The position numbers and the translations under genes were made by a program. Under the pieces are notes generated by a model. That model did not search any database. It worked only from the letters and a program-made list of their open reading frames with translations, and was not told the DNA's origin. 64,000 bases of DNA from Ruminiclostridium cellobioparum DSM 1351 = ATCC 15832. GTDB taxonomy: Bacteria > Bacillota > Clostridia > Acetivibrionales > DSM-1351. The DNA lies in NCBI RefSeq assembly GCF_000621505.1, contig NZ_KK211289.1, positions 1 to 64,000 of the forward strand, given 5' to 3'. Below are positions 1 to 8,174 of the stretch, piece by piece. How positions within the stretch are numbered: position 1 is the first letter of the stretch; each line of letters starts with the position of its first letter.

Positions 1-2321
1 CTGTCTATGAAGCCGCATATTTTTTTGGATATTCCGGGGAATCTGGCAAATACTTTTTTTACAAGTCCTTTCAGTACGTTTCCAAGTCCTTTGATTGCAC
101 CTACTATAAGCTTTCTGCCTGCTTCTATCAGTCCCAGTGCCGCCTGTTTTGCTTTTTCAAATATGGTTTTTACTGCCTGGCGCAGCTTGTCAAATACAAA
201 GCTTACTGCTTTCTTTACGAAGTCCACCGCTTTTTCTGCTTTGTCCCTGGCCCAATCCCAGGCTTTTTCGAATATGTTCTTTTTTTCGCCTTCCTTTTTC
301 TTTTCCTCGGCTTCCTTTTTTGCTGTTTTACATTCCCTGTCTGCATCCTTTTCTGCCTGGGACATTGTCTTTTTGACTTGGCCCTCTTTTTCTTCTTTTA
401 TCTTTCCTACTTCTTTTTTCTTTTTTTCTGCCTCGGTGCCTGCTTCTTTGTCATATTCCGATGCTGCTGTGTTTACTTCTGTCCTCCACTGTTTTCTATA
501 GCCTTCCACCTCTGCTTTTGCACTGGCCTGCTCCTTGAGCTGGGTGTCCTTTGCCTGTGTTTTCCGGCTTTCTATTTGCTCATTGGCATTTTGCTTTGCA
601 TTGGATACTCCCGTATCGAATTGTGCCTTGCCCTGCTGGTATTCGTTTTCTTTTCCCTTCATAAAGGTTTTTAGTTCGGAACTCAATTGTGGATTGGCTA
701 TGGAAGCCACATCAGGAGGTATGGGTGCCGTCCTGTTGATTTCCAGCCCAAGGGGTATGACTGGGCTTATGGGTTTTGCAGCTTTTATTTTTGTTGGATC
801 CTCTTTAGGTGCTATGTCGTTTTCTCCGAAGTCCTGGTTGGTCTGAATCAACTCAGCCTGTTCTGCTGATCGAACGTTTTGTTCTGCCTCACTTTTAAAG
901 CCCTCCATCTGATTTGGATCGGCTTCTCCTGTCATTCCAATTGAAGGTGTATTTTTTGAGTACTGTCTGGCCTCGGCCATTACGTCATCTGCGTCGGCTT
1001 CAGGGTTTGAGCTCAATTTAATTTCACCGGGTATTCCCTCGTGTGCCTTGCCTCCTGTTTTCTCGCTCCTGAAGGCAGCAGGCTCATTATGCTTTATTTC
1101 CTTTACCTTATTGGCAGCAGCAGCTTTGAAACCCTTGTCTTTTATTGCAGGAAGCCCTGTAGGTGTAGGTATTTCAGGCATGACAGCCTGAGTCCTGGCC
1201 CGCTGCTTCTCAAAGGCACCGTCTGAAACAGCAGCGGCCTGTGAAAATGCATTTACTGCTTCGGTAGGCGGAATGCTTCCCAGCTGATTCAGTATCTTTA
1301 AGGGGTCTTCGCCGGATATTTTAACTGCAGGTGCCTTTGCTGCCTGCTTTTGAGCTTTCTCGCTATTTGCAGCATTTTCAGCCTTGCCTGCTTTTTCAGA
1401 GCCTGCTGGAGTTGGGACATCTTCCACAGGTGACACGGCTTCCTGTTTGGCCTGGGCATCTTTATTAGCAGCTGCTGTATTTTTATCAGAAACTGCTTCT
1501 GCTCCATTGTCGGCTGTTTTCACCAGGTTTTTATTTTCTGCTGGCTTACCGCCTTCAGCAGCTTTTTCTTCCTTGAGGGAAGCAGGTTTTGATTCTTTAT
1601 CTGTCTGGAGATCGGTATCCCCCTTGTTTTCAAGTTTTGGTTGAAAGAGTTCTTTGTTTTGCTGTAAAGTCTCCTGCCGTGAAGAGCTTTCCTTTGCCAC
1701 CTGGATCTGTTTTGAGTTTGCTTCCTTAACGGTATTACTGCCTGCATCGGATTTACTTAAAACAGTGTCGGTGTTACTACCCGTATTTGAATTATTCAAA
1801 GCAGTTACAGTGATGGACTTTTCTGCCGTTACCGGAGCAGCCTTTTCCTTTGTTTCCTGCTTTTCAGCTTTTTGTTCAGCCGACCCGGATGCCTCTGTCA
1901 ACCTAGTATTCAGGTCACCTGAGTCACTTTGTTCTTCTCTTTTTTCCACGGTCTTGCTGCCGGTATCCTGCTGCTGCAATCCGGATTGCCGTTTTTCCGA
2001 CTGTTGTTTTTCCGATTGCTGCATTTTAGAATCCGGCTGCTTGTCCTGTGTGCCGGGAGTAGTTTCTTTGTCTTGACCGGGTTGGTTGTTTTTTGGAGGT
2101 ATCTTTTTAATATCGGTAAGCAGCTTAATAACTGCCTGGTTTCCGATGGTTTTCTGGAGAATATTTATATCCTGCTGTGTCAATGAATTGGGCAGTCTTC
2201 TGAGACGCAGGATTATTTCCATGTAGTTTGGCTGCTTGACTAACGATTTTTGCCTTGATGATGAGTTCTGGTGATTTTTATTATGTGCGGCTACGGATTT
2301 GTCCGGTACTCTGGTGTACAT
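1..2321 (-). CDS. eCIS core/DUF4157-type protein, putative injection-system cargo, 3' end missing
   Basis: The frame is open without a stop from ATG 2321 (AGGAG ten bases upstream) through the window edge, 773 complete codons. Residues about 47-68 contain the motif LQKTIGNQAVIKLL, close to the 'LQRtxGNrAv' signature near the N-terminus of eCIS-associated DUF4157-type proteins. A long low-complexity linker (Lys, Ala, Glu, Gln, Ser, Thr) follows, then a charged coiled-coil-like stretch. From about residue 690 there is an amphipathic helical block (DKAEKAVDFVKKAV, LIEAGRKLIVGAIKGLG, ARFPGISKKI) of the kind that precedes toxin domains in these proteins. No HExxH protease motif and no signal peptide are seen. 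The family assignment rests on motif recognition, not a search. The functional C-terminal domain and any sheath, tube or baseplate genes would lie beyond position 1. No eCIS structural gene is present here, so a toxin role is inference. Confidence 0.68.
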   Translation of the reverse strand, partial: MYTRVPDKSVAAHNKNHQNSSSRQKSLVKQPNYMEIILRLRRLPNSLTQQDINILQKTIGNQAVIKLLTDIKKIPPKNNQPGQDKETTPGTQDKQPDSKMQQSEKQQSEKRQSGLQQQDTGSKTVEKREEQSDSGDLNTRLTEASGSAEQKAEKQETKEKAAPVTAEKSITVTALNNSNTGSNTDTVLSKSDAGSNTVKEANSKQIQVAKESSSRQETLQQNKELFQPKLENKGDTDLQTDKESKPASLKEEKAAEGGKPAENKNLVKTADNGAEAVSDKNTAAANKDAQAKQEAVSPVEDVPTPAGSEKAGKAENAANSEKAQKQAAKAPAVKISGEDPLKILNQLGSIPPTEAVNAFSQAAAVSDGAFEKQRARTQAVMPEIPTPTGLPAIKDKGFKAAAANKVKEIKHNEPAAFRSEKTGGKAHEGIPGEIKLSSNPEADADDVMAEARQYSKNTPSIGMTGEADPNQMEGFKSEAEQNVRSAEQAELIQTNQDFGENDIAPKEDPTKIKAAKPISPVIPLGLEINRTAPIPPDVASIANPQLSSELKTFMKGKENEYQQGKAQFDTGVSNAKQNANEQIESRKTQAKDTQLKEQASAKAEVEGYRKQWRTEVNTAASEYDKEAGTEAEKKKKEVGKIKEEKEGQVKKTMSQAEKDADRECKTAKKEAEEKKKEGEKKNIFEKAWDWARDKAEKAVDFVKKAVSFVFDKLRQAVKTIFEKAKQAALGLIEAGRKLIVGAIKGLGNVLKGLVKKVFARFPGISKKICGFID

Positions 2322-2466
2322 CCTTTTCAACTCCTAAAATTTATTCCTATATTGATTAGTAATTTTTGAAGTTGATTTAACACCCGGATTTATAAATTTT
2401 TTGAGTAAATTATGATTTTGTTAAGAAGTGATGCTTTTTAGTTGCTGATATGCATAAATTAATCTA

Positions 2467-2808
2467 TTGTGCTAGTTGAAATTTTGTTTTGCTTTACAGA
2501 TAAATTTATTTGGAATCAACTGGTACGCGAGGACAACTTCATGAAATAGGGATGCATGGTTAAAAACAATTACGATAAATTATCGACGAAGGTAAAGCGG
2601 TTTTGCCGTCAAAGCAGCAGGACGCTGCTTTGAGCTTCAAATCGAGATAGGATGTTGAGTTTGAGCGACGACAAAATCGCTTTATTAATGAGGCGATACA
2701 ATTTTTGTAATTGTTTTGGGTGCACCCTATTTCATGAAGTTAGTGCGGAAGTTACCAGTTGATATAAAGAATTACACAGGTAAAGCAAAACAAAATTAAT
2801 TAGCACAA
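2467..2808. repeat. Outer palindromic element, MITE-like, copy 1
   Basis: The left arm beginning TTGTGCTAGTTGAA and containing TTTTGTTTTGCTTTAC (2467-2496) is matched in inverse orientation by the right arm ending at 2808 (GTAAAGCAAAACAAAATTAA then TAGCACAA). Nearer the centre ATCAACTGGTA (about 2515-2525) pairs with GTTACCAGTTGAT (2751-2763). A shorter relative lies at 49,999-50,072. The element is non-coding. Its centre is occupied by a second palindrome, so it looks like one element inserted into another. Confidence 0.75.
2535..2741. repeat. Inner palindromic element with perfect 17-bp terminal inverted repeats
   Basis: AACTTCATGAAATAGGG (2535-2551) is repeated exactly as its reverse complement at 2725-2741. 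Further in, TAAAGCGGTTTTGCCGTC (2593-2610) pairs with GACGACAAAATCGCTTTA (2667-2684) with two mismatches, and a central hairpin CAAAGCAGC/GCTGCTTTG (2610-2618/2623-2631) forms the tip. The whole 207 bp can fold into one long hairpin. It has no reading frame and no clear target-site duplication was seen. Confidence 0.75.
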
Positions 2809-2937
2809 CGCGTTAAATTAACTACTGTGTCAGTTAATCCATAAACTCGCCGGTAAAAAATTGTTACTTTAACGCCAGGCCTGACAGCTCTATGTACTGA
2901 TTTTTCAGGAATATGTAGTCATAATGATTTCTTGACC

Positions 2938-2964
2938 ATAAAAAAACGGCTATAAACATAGCCG
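2938..2964 (-). terminator. Rho-independent terminator of the lacI-ribokinase transcript
   Basis: On the minus strand the stem CGGCTATG...ATAGCCG with a very short loop (2947-2964) is followed by a run of T residues (A-run on the plus strand at about 2938-2946). It lies about 45 bases past the stop of the ribokinase-like gene, as expected for the end of the sugar operon. Confidence 0.85.
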
Positions 2965-3008
2965 CCGCATTACTTCATTCAGATATAAATTTTTCAGATA
3001 TGAATTTT

Positions 3009-3896
3009 TTATTTAATCAAATTCATTACCATCTCAACTGTTGGTATGGAGGAGACGGCACCTGCCTTTGAAACAGCCAGTGATGCGGCAAGCGAGGCAA
3101 GCTTCAGGGAAGTAGGAATATCAGAGCCCTTTGCTATGGACCCTATAAAGTATCCTAAAAATGTGTCACCGGCTGCAGTTGTATCAACCACTTTTACATT
3201 ATATGCATCATGCCTGAACCGGCCGGACTTATCCGAATATATAACCCCGTTTTTTCCCAAAGTCAAAACAACGCAGATATCTGGATATTTCTCCAAAAGC
3301 CGTTCTGTTATTTCTTCCGGCTTGCCGGAACCTGTAAGATCTTCCCCTTCTATTTCATTGATTACCAGCCAGGTTATACCTTCCAATGAGGTGTTTTTAA
3401 TCCAGTCTTCCATGGGTGAAGGATTAAATGCTATTTTCATATTACGCTTCCGGGCTTCTTCAAGCAGATAGGGTACGTTGCTTATTTCATTTTGGGAAAT
3501 TAGAATATCGTTCTCAGTAAACTGCTCCAATATACTGTCTATCTCACCGGCAGTAATTTCCCTGTTTGCACCGCCGAAAAGTATAATACTGTTTTGACCG
3601 GACTTATCTTTTTGAATCAGCGCATTACCCGTACGCCCTTCACTTTCCAGCAGGAAATCGCACTTTATCCCCGCCCCGTCCAGGACCTCTCTTATTACAG
3701 CTCCGTCCCTGCCTATTTTTCCGGCATGATAAACCTCAAGTCCCGATCTTGCTATTGCTACAGACTGATTCAGTCCCTTTCCTCCGCAGAAGGTATTGAT
3801 TTTCCGGGAAGAAATTGTTTCGCCGGGGCGAACTATATGATCCAGGCTATAGACAATATCTATATTCAATGATCCAAAATTCAGTATTTTATTCAA
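3009..3896 (-). CDS. rbsK: PfkB-family sugar kinase, ribokinase-like
   Basis: Cytoplasmic kinase of the PfkB/ribokinase family, which phosphorylates a free sugar (D-ribose for RbsK) with ATP. The N-terminus reads NKILNFGSLNIDIVYS, the family's first strand. The sugar-binding motif GGKGLNQS is at about residues 38-45, and the C-terminal signature TTAAGDTFLGYF carries the catalytic Asp at about residue 244. I prefer the TTG at 3896, 10 bases after AGGAG, because a GTG at 3905 sits directly on that Shine-Dalgarno; this gives 295 aa, normal for the family. It follows the LacI gene by about 30 bp and ends in a strong terminator. With a ribose-type transporter and RbsD upstream, ribose or a related pentose is the likely substrate, but PfkB kinases are promiscuous, so the symbol is provisional. 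Confidence 0.82.
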   Translation of the reverse strand: MNKILNFGSLNIDIVYSLDHIVRPGETISSRKINTFCGGKGLNQSVAIARSGLEVYHAGKIGRDGAVIREVLDGAGIKCDFLLESEGRTGNALIQKDKSGQNSIILFGGANREITAGEIDSILEQFTENDILISQNEISNVPYLLEEARKRNMKIAFNPSPMEDWIKNTSLEGITWLVINEIEGEDLTGSGKPEEITERLLEKYPDICVVLTLGKNGVIYSDKSGRFRHDAYNVKVVDTTAAGDTFLGYFIGSIAKGSDIPTSLKLASLAASLAVSKAGAVSSIPTVEMVMNLIK

Positions 3897-3925
3897 GCTG
3901 CACACTCTCCTATGCTAAAGACTGG

Positions 3926-4936
3926 TTATTTCTGATCACGGACACTGTCCCTGACAATAAGTTCGGTATTGATCTGAATTTTTTGTGAAGGCCCGCCGCC
4001 TTCAGTCATTAATGACATCAGCCTTTTTACGGCAGTGCTTCCCATTTCCTGCTTAAATACCTTTATTGTTGTCAGTCTGGGGCTTGTTATCTCGCAGAAG
4101 GGCATATCATCAAAACCTATGATGGAAACATCCTTTGGAATATTAATACCCTTTTCCTTCAGAGCTCTCATTACCCCGAAGGCAATAGTGTCATTGTCTG
4201 CAAAAAAGGCTGTCGGCAGGTTTTTGTTATTTTCCAGAAAAATTGACATATCCCTGTATGCACCTTCCATTGTGGGCTCGACAGATATGAGATACTCCTT
4301 TTTTACAGCTATCCCGGATTCATGCAAGGCGTCCAGAAATCCCTGCCTTCTGTAAAAAAAGTTTTTTATAAAGGCCGAGCTGCCGATGTAGCCTATCTCG
4401 GTATGCCCATTTTCTATTAAATAACTGGTTGCCCTGAATGAAGCATCTTCATTGTTTATGAGAACCGAATTAATATTGCTGTCCCTGAGACAGCTGTCAA
4501 GTAAAACAATTGGGTTTCTGTAATTACCGAACAGCTCAAGGTCTTCACTCAGCATTTCGGTTGCAAGTATAAGCATTCCCGAAGCACTGTCATTATTCAA
4601 ACCTGCTATGATCTCCCTGAAGTCCTTCTCCATGATGCTTATGTGGGAAATAAGCAGTTGATATCCCTGCTGCCTGCATTCCTTCTCTATTCCCTCTATC
4701 AGGGAAGAAAAAAATGGAGTATCATTGACAACATAGCCATGCCTTTTGAATATAACCAGCCTTATGGTACTTTTGTCGGAAGCGGTTTCCTTGGTATACC
4801 CAAGCTCTCTGGCAGCTTTCAGGACATTCTGCTTTATTTCCTCGCTTACTCCCTTTCTGTTGTTAAGAGCATTGGACACTGTGGCAGGTGAAACATTTGC
4901 CGCCTTTGCTATATCCTTAACAGTTAATTTCATCAT
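3926..4936 (-). CDS. LacI-family transcriptional regulator
   Basis: Sugar-responsive DNA-binding repressor of the LacI/PurR family, 336 aa. The N-terminal helix-turn-helix reads TVKDIAKAANVSPATVSNAL, followed by the hinge helix region around KAARELGYT. The remaining ~270 residues match the periplasmic-binding-protein-like effector domain (IGYIGSSAF, AFFADNDTIAFGVMRAL, ISIIGFDDMPF-like segments). The start is the first ATG of an ATG-ATG pair at 4936, 5 bases from GGAG; a GTG at 4942 overlaps the Shine-Dalgarno and is unlikely. Its own promoter and a possible operator lie upstream (5009-5089), so it may regulate itself as well as the upstream sugar operon. The effector is unknown. Confidence 0.9.
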   Translation of the reverse strand: MMKLTVKDIAKAANVSPATVSNALNNRKGVSEEIKQNVLKAARELGYTKETASDKSTIRLVIFKRHGYVVNDTPFFSSLIEGIEKECRQQGYQLLISHISIMEKDFREIIAGLNNDSASGMLILATEMLSEDLELFGNYRNPIVLLDSCLRDSNINSVLINNEDASFRATSYLIENGHTEIGYIGSSAFIKNFFYRRQGFLDALHESGIAVKKEYLISVEPTMEGAYRDMSIFLENNKNLPTAFFADNDTIAFGVMRALKEKGINIPKDVSIIGFDDMPFCEITSPRLTTIKVFKQEMGSTAVKRLMSLMTEGGGPSQKIQINTELIVRDSVRDQK

Positions 4937-4985
4937 AATCACTCCATTTTATCCAGATAACAGATAACCCGATTTTAGTCTGAGA

Positions 4986-5035
4986 CATTATAAAAAAATA
5001 ACTCTCCTAAAGCGGTTTTTTACTATTTTATAATG
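4986..5035. promoter_or_regulatory. Candidate LacI-type operator inside a 10-bp inverted repeat
   Basis: AAAGCGGTTT (5009-5018) fits the AAAnCGnTTT core common to LacI-family operators. It is framed by a perfect inverted repeat, CATTATAAAA (4986-4995) and TTTTATAATG (5026-5035). The site lies in the leader between the lacI promoter and the lacI start, a position suited to autoregulation. Binding is inference. Confidence 0.4.
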
Positions 5036-5060
5036 TCAATATGTTAATTATATCAAATAA

Positions 5061-5089
5061 ATTTTATGAGTTATACTTGTAGGTGTCAA
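5061..5089 (-). promoter_or_regulatory. Sigma-A promoter for lacI and the ribokinase-like gene
   Basis: On the minus strand TTGACA (5084-5089) is followed after exactly 17 bases by TAAAAT (5061-5066). It lies just after the end of the glycerol-kinase-like gene and about 125 bases before the lacI start, so lacI and the ribokinase-like gene can be transcribed separately from the transport operon. Confidence 0.6.
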
Positions 5090-5102
5090 ACGTTTTTTGT
5101 AT

Positions 5103-6590
5103 TCAGCACAGTACTCTTTTTACGGCAGCCCTCCAGCCCCGATACAGTTCATCCCGCGTACCGGAATCCATTGCCGGGCTGTAAACATTGCATGCTTTTC
5201 TTAAACACTTTATCTCTTCCTTACTGTCCCATAAACCCACAGCCAGTCCTGCCAGATAAACCGAACCCATGGAGGACAGCTCTGCAATTTCAGCACCTGC
5301 CACCTGAATATCCAGCATGTCTGCCTGAAATTGCATGAGGAAAGCATCCCTGGTGGGGCCTCCGTCAACACGCACTTCCCTGGGCCGTATACCCGCCTCC
5401 TGTGTCATGGTATCTATGGCATCCTTGATCTGGTATGCGGTTGATTCTATGGCTGCCCTGACAACGTGCTCCTTCCGGCTCCCTCTGGACATGCCCACAA
5501 CAGCCGCTCTGGCATTTGAATCCCAGTAAGGTATTCCAAGCCCCACAAACGCAGGGATAAGATATACCCCTTCATTGCTTTCAAGGGAATTGACCATATC
5601 TCTTGCTTCTTCAAAATTCTGAAAAAGACCGAGATTATCCTTTACCCATTTTAATGCGTCTCCGCTGCAGTGGACTATTCCCTCAATGGCATATTCCACC
5701 CTGCCTCTCATACCCCAGGCCACAGACGTAACCAACCCGTTTCCTACTTCCTTATAATCGCAGCCGATATTCATCATGATGGACGAGCCGGTGCCGTAAG
5801 TGGCCTTAACCATCCCCGCTTCAAAGCAGTTCTGCCCGAAGAGCGCACCCTGGGAATCGCCAATGACACCCGTTATGGGTAGCTTTGCCCCCAACAGCTC
5901 ATTTTCAGATGTATACCCGAATATATCATCCGAATATTTTATTTCGGGCAGCATGCTCTCATATATTCCGAAGAGTTTTATGAGCTCTTTGTCCCAGCTG
6001 AGAGTACGTATGTTAAAAAGCAGCGTCCGGCTGGCATTGGTATAATCCGTGGCATGCACCGCCCCGCCCGTAAGTTTCCAGATAAGCCAGGAGTCAATGG
6101 TACCGGTGAGGATTTGTCCAGCTTGGGCCTTTTCCTTCACACCTTCCACATTATCCAGTATCCATTTTATTTTTGTTGCAGAAAAATAAGGGTCCAGCAA
6201 AAGCCCTGTTTTCTCATTTACTGTCTTCTCCAGGCCCTTCTCTTTAAATTTTTCACACATATCCGACGTGCGTCTGCACTGCCAGACAATTGCATTGTAC
6301 ACCGGCAGGCCGGTGGCTTTATCCCATAAAACTATTGTCTCCCGCTGGTTTGTTATTGCCAAAGCCCTGATATGTTCAGGCTTCAGCTCAGCTTGAGACA
6401 GGACGTCAGCAAGCAGCTTTTTGGCATTTTCATATATTTCAAGGGGATCATGTTCAACCCAGCCGGGCCTGGGATAATGCTGAGTGTGTTCCAGGGAAGC
6501 TTTCGCAATAATATCTCCGTTTATGTCAACTATCATGGTTTTAGTTCCAGAAGTACTCTGGTCCAATGCTAAAATAAAACCCTTATTCAT
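5103..6590 (-). CDS. glpK: Glycerol kinase-like FGGY-family kinase
   Basis: ATP-dependent polyol/sugar kinase, 495 aa (E. coli GlpK has 502). The start is ATG 6590 with GGAGG six bases upstream; the frame runs further upstream but lacks a better site. N-terminal ATP-domain motif LALDQSTSGTKT. The residues that hold glycerol in GlpK appear at equivalent numbers: Arg83-Glu84 (TNQRET), Trp103 (IVWQCRRT), Tyr135 (DPYFSATK) and Asp245 (GDSQGALFGQ). The residue after Asp245 is Ser where GlpK usually has Gln. The FGGY C-terminal segment with VDGGPTRDAFLMQ is present. There is no glpF or glpD nearby; the gene lies between rbsD and lacI in a ribose-type operon. It could be a true glycerol kinase recruited here or act on a related polyol or ketose made by the pathway. 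The symbol reflects similarity, not proven substrate. Confidence 0.8.
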   Translation of the reverse strand: MNKGFILALDQSTSGTKTMIVDINGDIIAKASLEHTQHYPRPGWVEHDPLEIYENAKKLLADVLSQAELKPEHIRALAITNQRETIVLWDKATGLPVYNAIVWQCRRTSDMCEKFKEKGLEKTVNEKTGLLLDPYFSATKIKWILDNVEGVKEKAQAGQILTGTIDSWLIWKLTGGAVHATDYTNASRTLLFNIRTLSWDKELIKLFGIYESMLPEIKYSDDIFGYTSENELLGAKLPITGVIGDSQGALFGQNCFEAGMVKATYGTGSSIMMNIGCDYKEVGNGLVTSVAWGMRGRVEYAIEGIVHCSGDALKWVKDNLGLFQNFEEARDMVNSLESNEGVYLIPAFVGLGIPYWDSNARAAVVGMSRGSRKEHVVRAAIESTAYQIKDAIDTMTQEAGIRPREVRVDGGPTRDAFLMQFQADMLDIQVAGAEIAELSSMGSVYLAGLAVGLWDSKEEIKCLRKACNVYSPAMDSGTRDELYRGWRAAVKRVLC

Positions 6591-6689
6591 AATTAGCCTC
6601 CTGTGTTTATAGCATTTATAAGAGGAACATTTATTACAGGCTAATTTGTTCACCCCTGAGTGCTTTGTGTCAAACAGTATTACCTCAGT

Positions 6690-7091
6690 TTAAACCGGAA
6701 AGGCCACTCCTGCCCTCAGTATAATATTGGGGAAGGGGGTAAATTCACCTGTTCGTATGGCGAATTTGACCTTTTTTGTGAATTCCTTAAACTCGGAATG
6801 GGGCATAAACTCATTATCAACATTTGGCAGGGAAGCCTTTATATATTGCAGCAGGCAAACATTTTTCCCTGTAATTTCCTCTGCCAGATAATAAAATTCC
6901 ACCTGTGTCTCTTCAAGGACGGCACTCAATACCTGCTCAAAGCTGGGTACGCCGCCGCACAGAGCAAGGTCAACCGTTGGAACACCTGCCGGAATGGGCA
7001 GCCCTGCATCACCTATTAAAAATATGTCGTTATGTCCAAGAGCTGCAATATAACCGGCAAGCTGTGCATTTAGTATTCCTCTTTTTTTCAT
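6690..7091 (-). CDS. rbsD: D-ribose pyranase
   Basis: Small cytoplasmic mutarotase, 133 aa, that interconverts pyranose and furanose forms of D-ribose so that ribokinase gets its substrate. The family features are clear: N-terminal MKKRGILNAQL, catalytic His20 in ALGHND, the DAGLPIP segment and the VDLALCGGVPSFE stretch. The C-terminus ends ILRAGVAFPV, close to the usual 'I-x-GVxF' end. The start is ATG 7091 with GGAGG six bases upstream. It follows rbsC by 14 bases, inside the transport operon. Together with RbsK and RbsABC it makes ribose or a ribose-like aldose the most likely imported sugar. Confidence 0.92.
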   Translation of the reverse strand: MKKRGILNAQLAGYIAALGHNDIFLIGDAGLPIPAGVPTVDLALCGGVPSFEQVLSAVLEETQVEFYYLAEEITGKNVCLLQYIKASLPNVDNEFMPHSEFKEFTKKVKFAIRTGEFTPFPNIILRAGVAFPV

Positions 7092-7105
7092 GTGTACCTC
7101 CGCCG

Positions 7106-8152
7106 TTACTTATTTTCATTACGGGACTGCAGTGCCATTTTAGCCTGCAGGTTGCGCTGGAACTGGTCGATAACTACTGCAAATATGATAACCAGGCCCT
7201 TTATAACCATTTGCCAGAATTCCGAAACGCCGCACATAACCAGTCCGTCATTAATAACACCTATTACGAAGGCACCGATTATGGTTCCGCCAATTGTTCC
7301 CACACCGCCTGCCATTGAGGTTCCGCCCAATACCGTTGCAGCGATGGCGTTCATTTCCCAGGATTCCCCCGATGCCGGATGCGCAGCTACCAGCTGGGAC
7401 GCTGTTATTATACCGACGATGGCCGCACATATTCCTGAAATCATGTAAACCATTATCTTTACTTTTTTGACCTTGACGCCTGACAATCTTGCAGCCTTTT
7501 CATTTCCTCCGATGGAGAGAATATGCCATCCAAAGGGAGTCTTTTTGAGCACAATGGCTGCTATTACTGCTATGATTGCAAGTATTATGGCCCCTACGGG
7601 AATCCCTCCCACATTTCTGCCAAAAACCTCAAAGCCCGTATTTCCAAGCCCTTCCTTTCCCACAATATTGGAGAAGGTCGCACCGTTGGAACGGAGCAGT
7701 GCAAAACCTCGGGCGATATACATCATACCAAGTGTTGCTATGAAAGGAGCTACATTAAATTTTGTTATTACCAGACCGTTTACTATACCGATCAATGCCC
7801 CGCAGATTATTGTTATAAGTACGATCAGCGGTACACTGAAATAAATGGTGTAACCGAACATACGGAGGCCTTCATTTATAAGACCTCCGGCAATCATACC
7901 AGAAAGGCCTACTATCGCACCGACAGACAGATCTATTCCTCCGTTTATGATAACATAAGTCATACCGATACCAAGTATTCCATAAAGTGCAACGTGCTTT
8001 GCAATCAGGAGCAGGCTGCTGGCCGACAAAAACGTAGGACTTGCAATACTGAAAAATACAACTAATATGGACAATACTATCAGCGTTCTGCCTTTGAGCA
8101 GATTCATGACCAGAGTATTATTTGATTTCTTGATTGTTTTAGAATTATTCAT
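7106..8152 (-). CDS. rbsC: Ribose-type ABC transporter permease
   Basis: Integral membrane subunit of a CUT2-type (ribose/xylose/galactose) importer, 348 aa, about ten hydrophobic segments. Typical RbsC features are ILGIGMTYVIINGGIDLSVG near residue 60-80, NGLVITKFNVAPFIATLG in the middle, and the C-terminal AATVLGGTSMAGGVG loop. The start has AAGGGGAAAGG upstream. It follows rbsA by 22 bases and precedes rbsD by 14, so it is cotranscribed. Substrate specificity cannot be read from the permease alone. Confidence 0.92.
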   Translation of the reverse strand: MNNSKTIKKSNNTLVMNLLKGRTLIVLSILVVFFSIASPTFLSASSLLLIAKHVALYGILGIGMTYVIINGGIDLSVGAIVGLSGMIAGGLINEGLRMFGYTIYFSVPLIVLITIICGALIGIVNGLVITKFNVAPFIATLGMMYIARGFALLRSNGATFSNIVGKEGLGNTGFEVFGRNVGGIPVGAIILAIIAVIAAIVLKKTPFGWHILSIGGNEKAARLSGVKVKKVKIMVYMISGICAAIVGIITASQLVAAHPASGESWEMNAIAATVLGGTSMAGGVGTIGGTIIGAFVIGVINDGLVMCGVSEFWQMVIKGLVIIFAVVIDQFQRNLQAKMALQSRNENK

Positions 8153-8174
8153 GTCCCTTTCCCCTTTTCTTCCA

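Larger units (their letters stand above)
2322..3008. other. Non-coding intergenic island (687 bp) with nested palindromes
   Basis: No convincing reading frame lies between the eCIS-like gene and the ribokinase-like gene. The stretch holds an outer imperfect palindrome (2467-2808), an inner palindrome (2535-2741) and the terminator of the sugar operon (about 2938-2964). The 5' leader of the eCIS-like gene must start within 2322-2466, which is very AT-rich; I could not fix a promoter there. Confidence 0.7.

Noticed and set aside
7-846. Plus-strand hydrophobic open frames rich in Phe, Ser and Cys
   Set aside because: They are antisense images of the Lys/Glu/Ala-rich minus-strand gene, with overlapping frames, no good ribosome sites and no recognisable domain.
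1384-2186. Plus-strand frames of 86-140 codons in the low-complexity region
   Set aside because: They mirror the repetitive linker of the eCIS-like protein; composition (Cys, Phe, Ser runs) is that of antisense coding DNA.
2322-3008. Possible small RNA or short gene inside the 687-bp island
   Set aside because: The structure is better explained by nested palindromic repeats plus the operon terminator; no start codon with a ribosome site was found.
5041-5100. Catabolite-response (cre) site near TGTCAAACGTTTT
   Set aside because: Spacing does not fit the cre consensus; the sequence is already explained by the -35 region of the lacI promoter.
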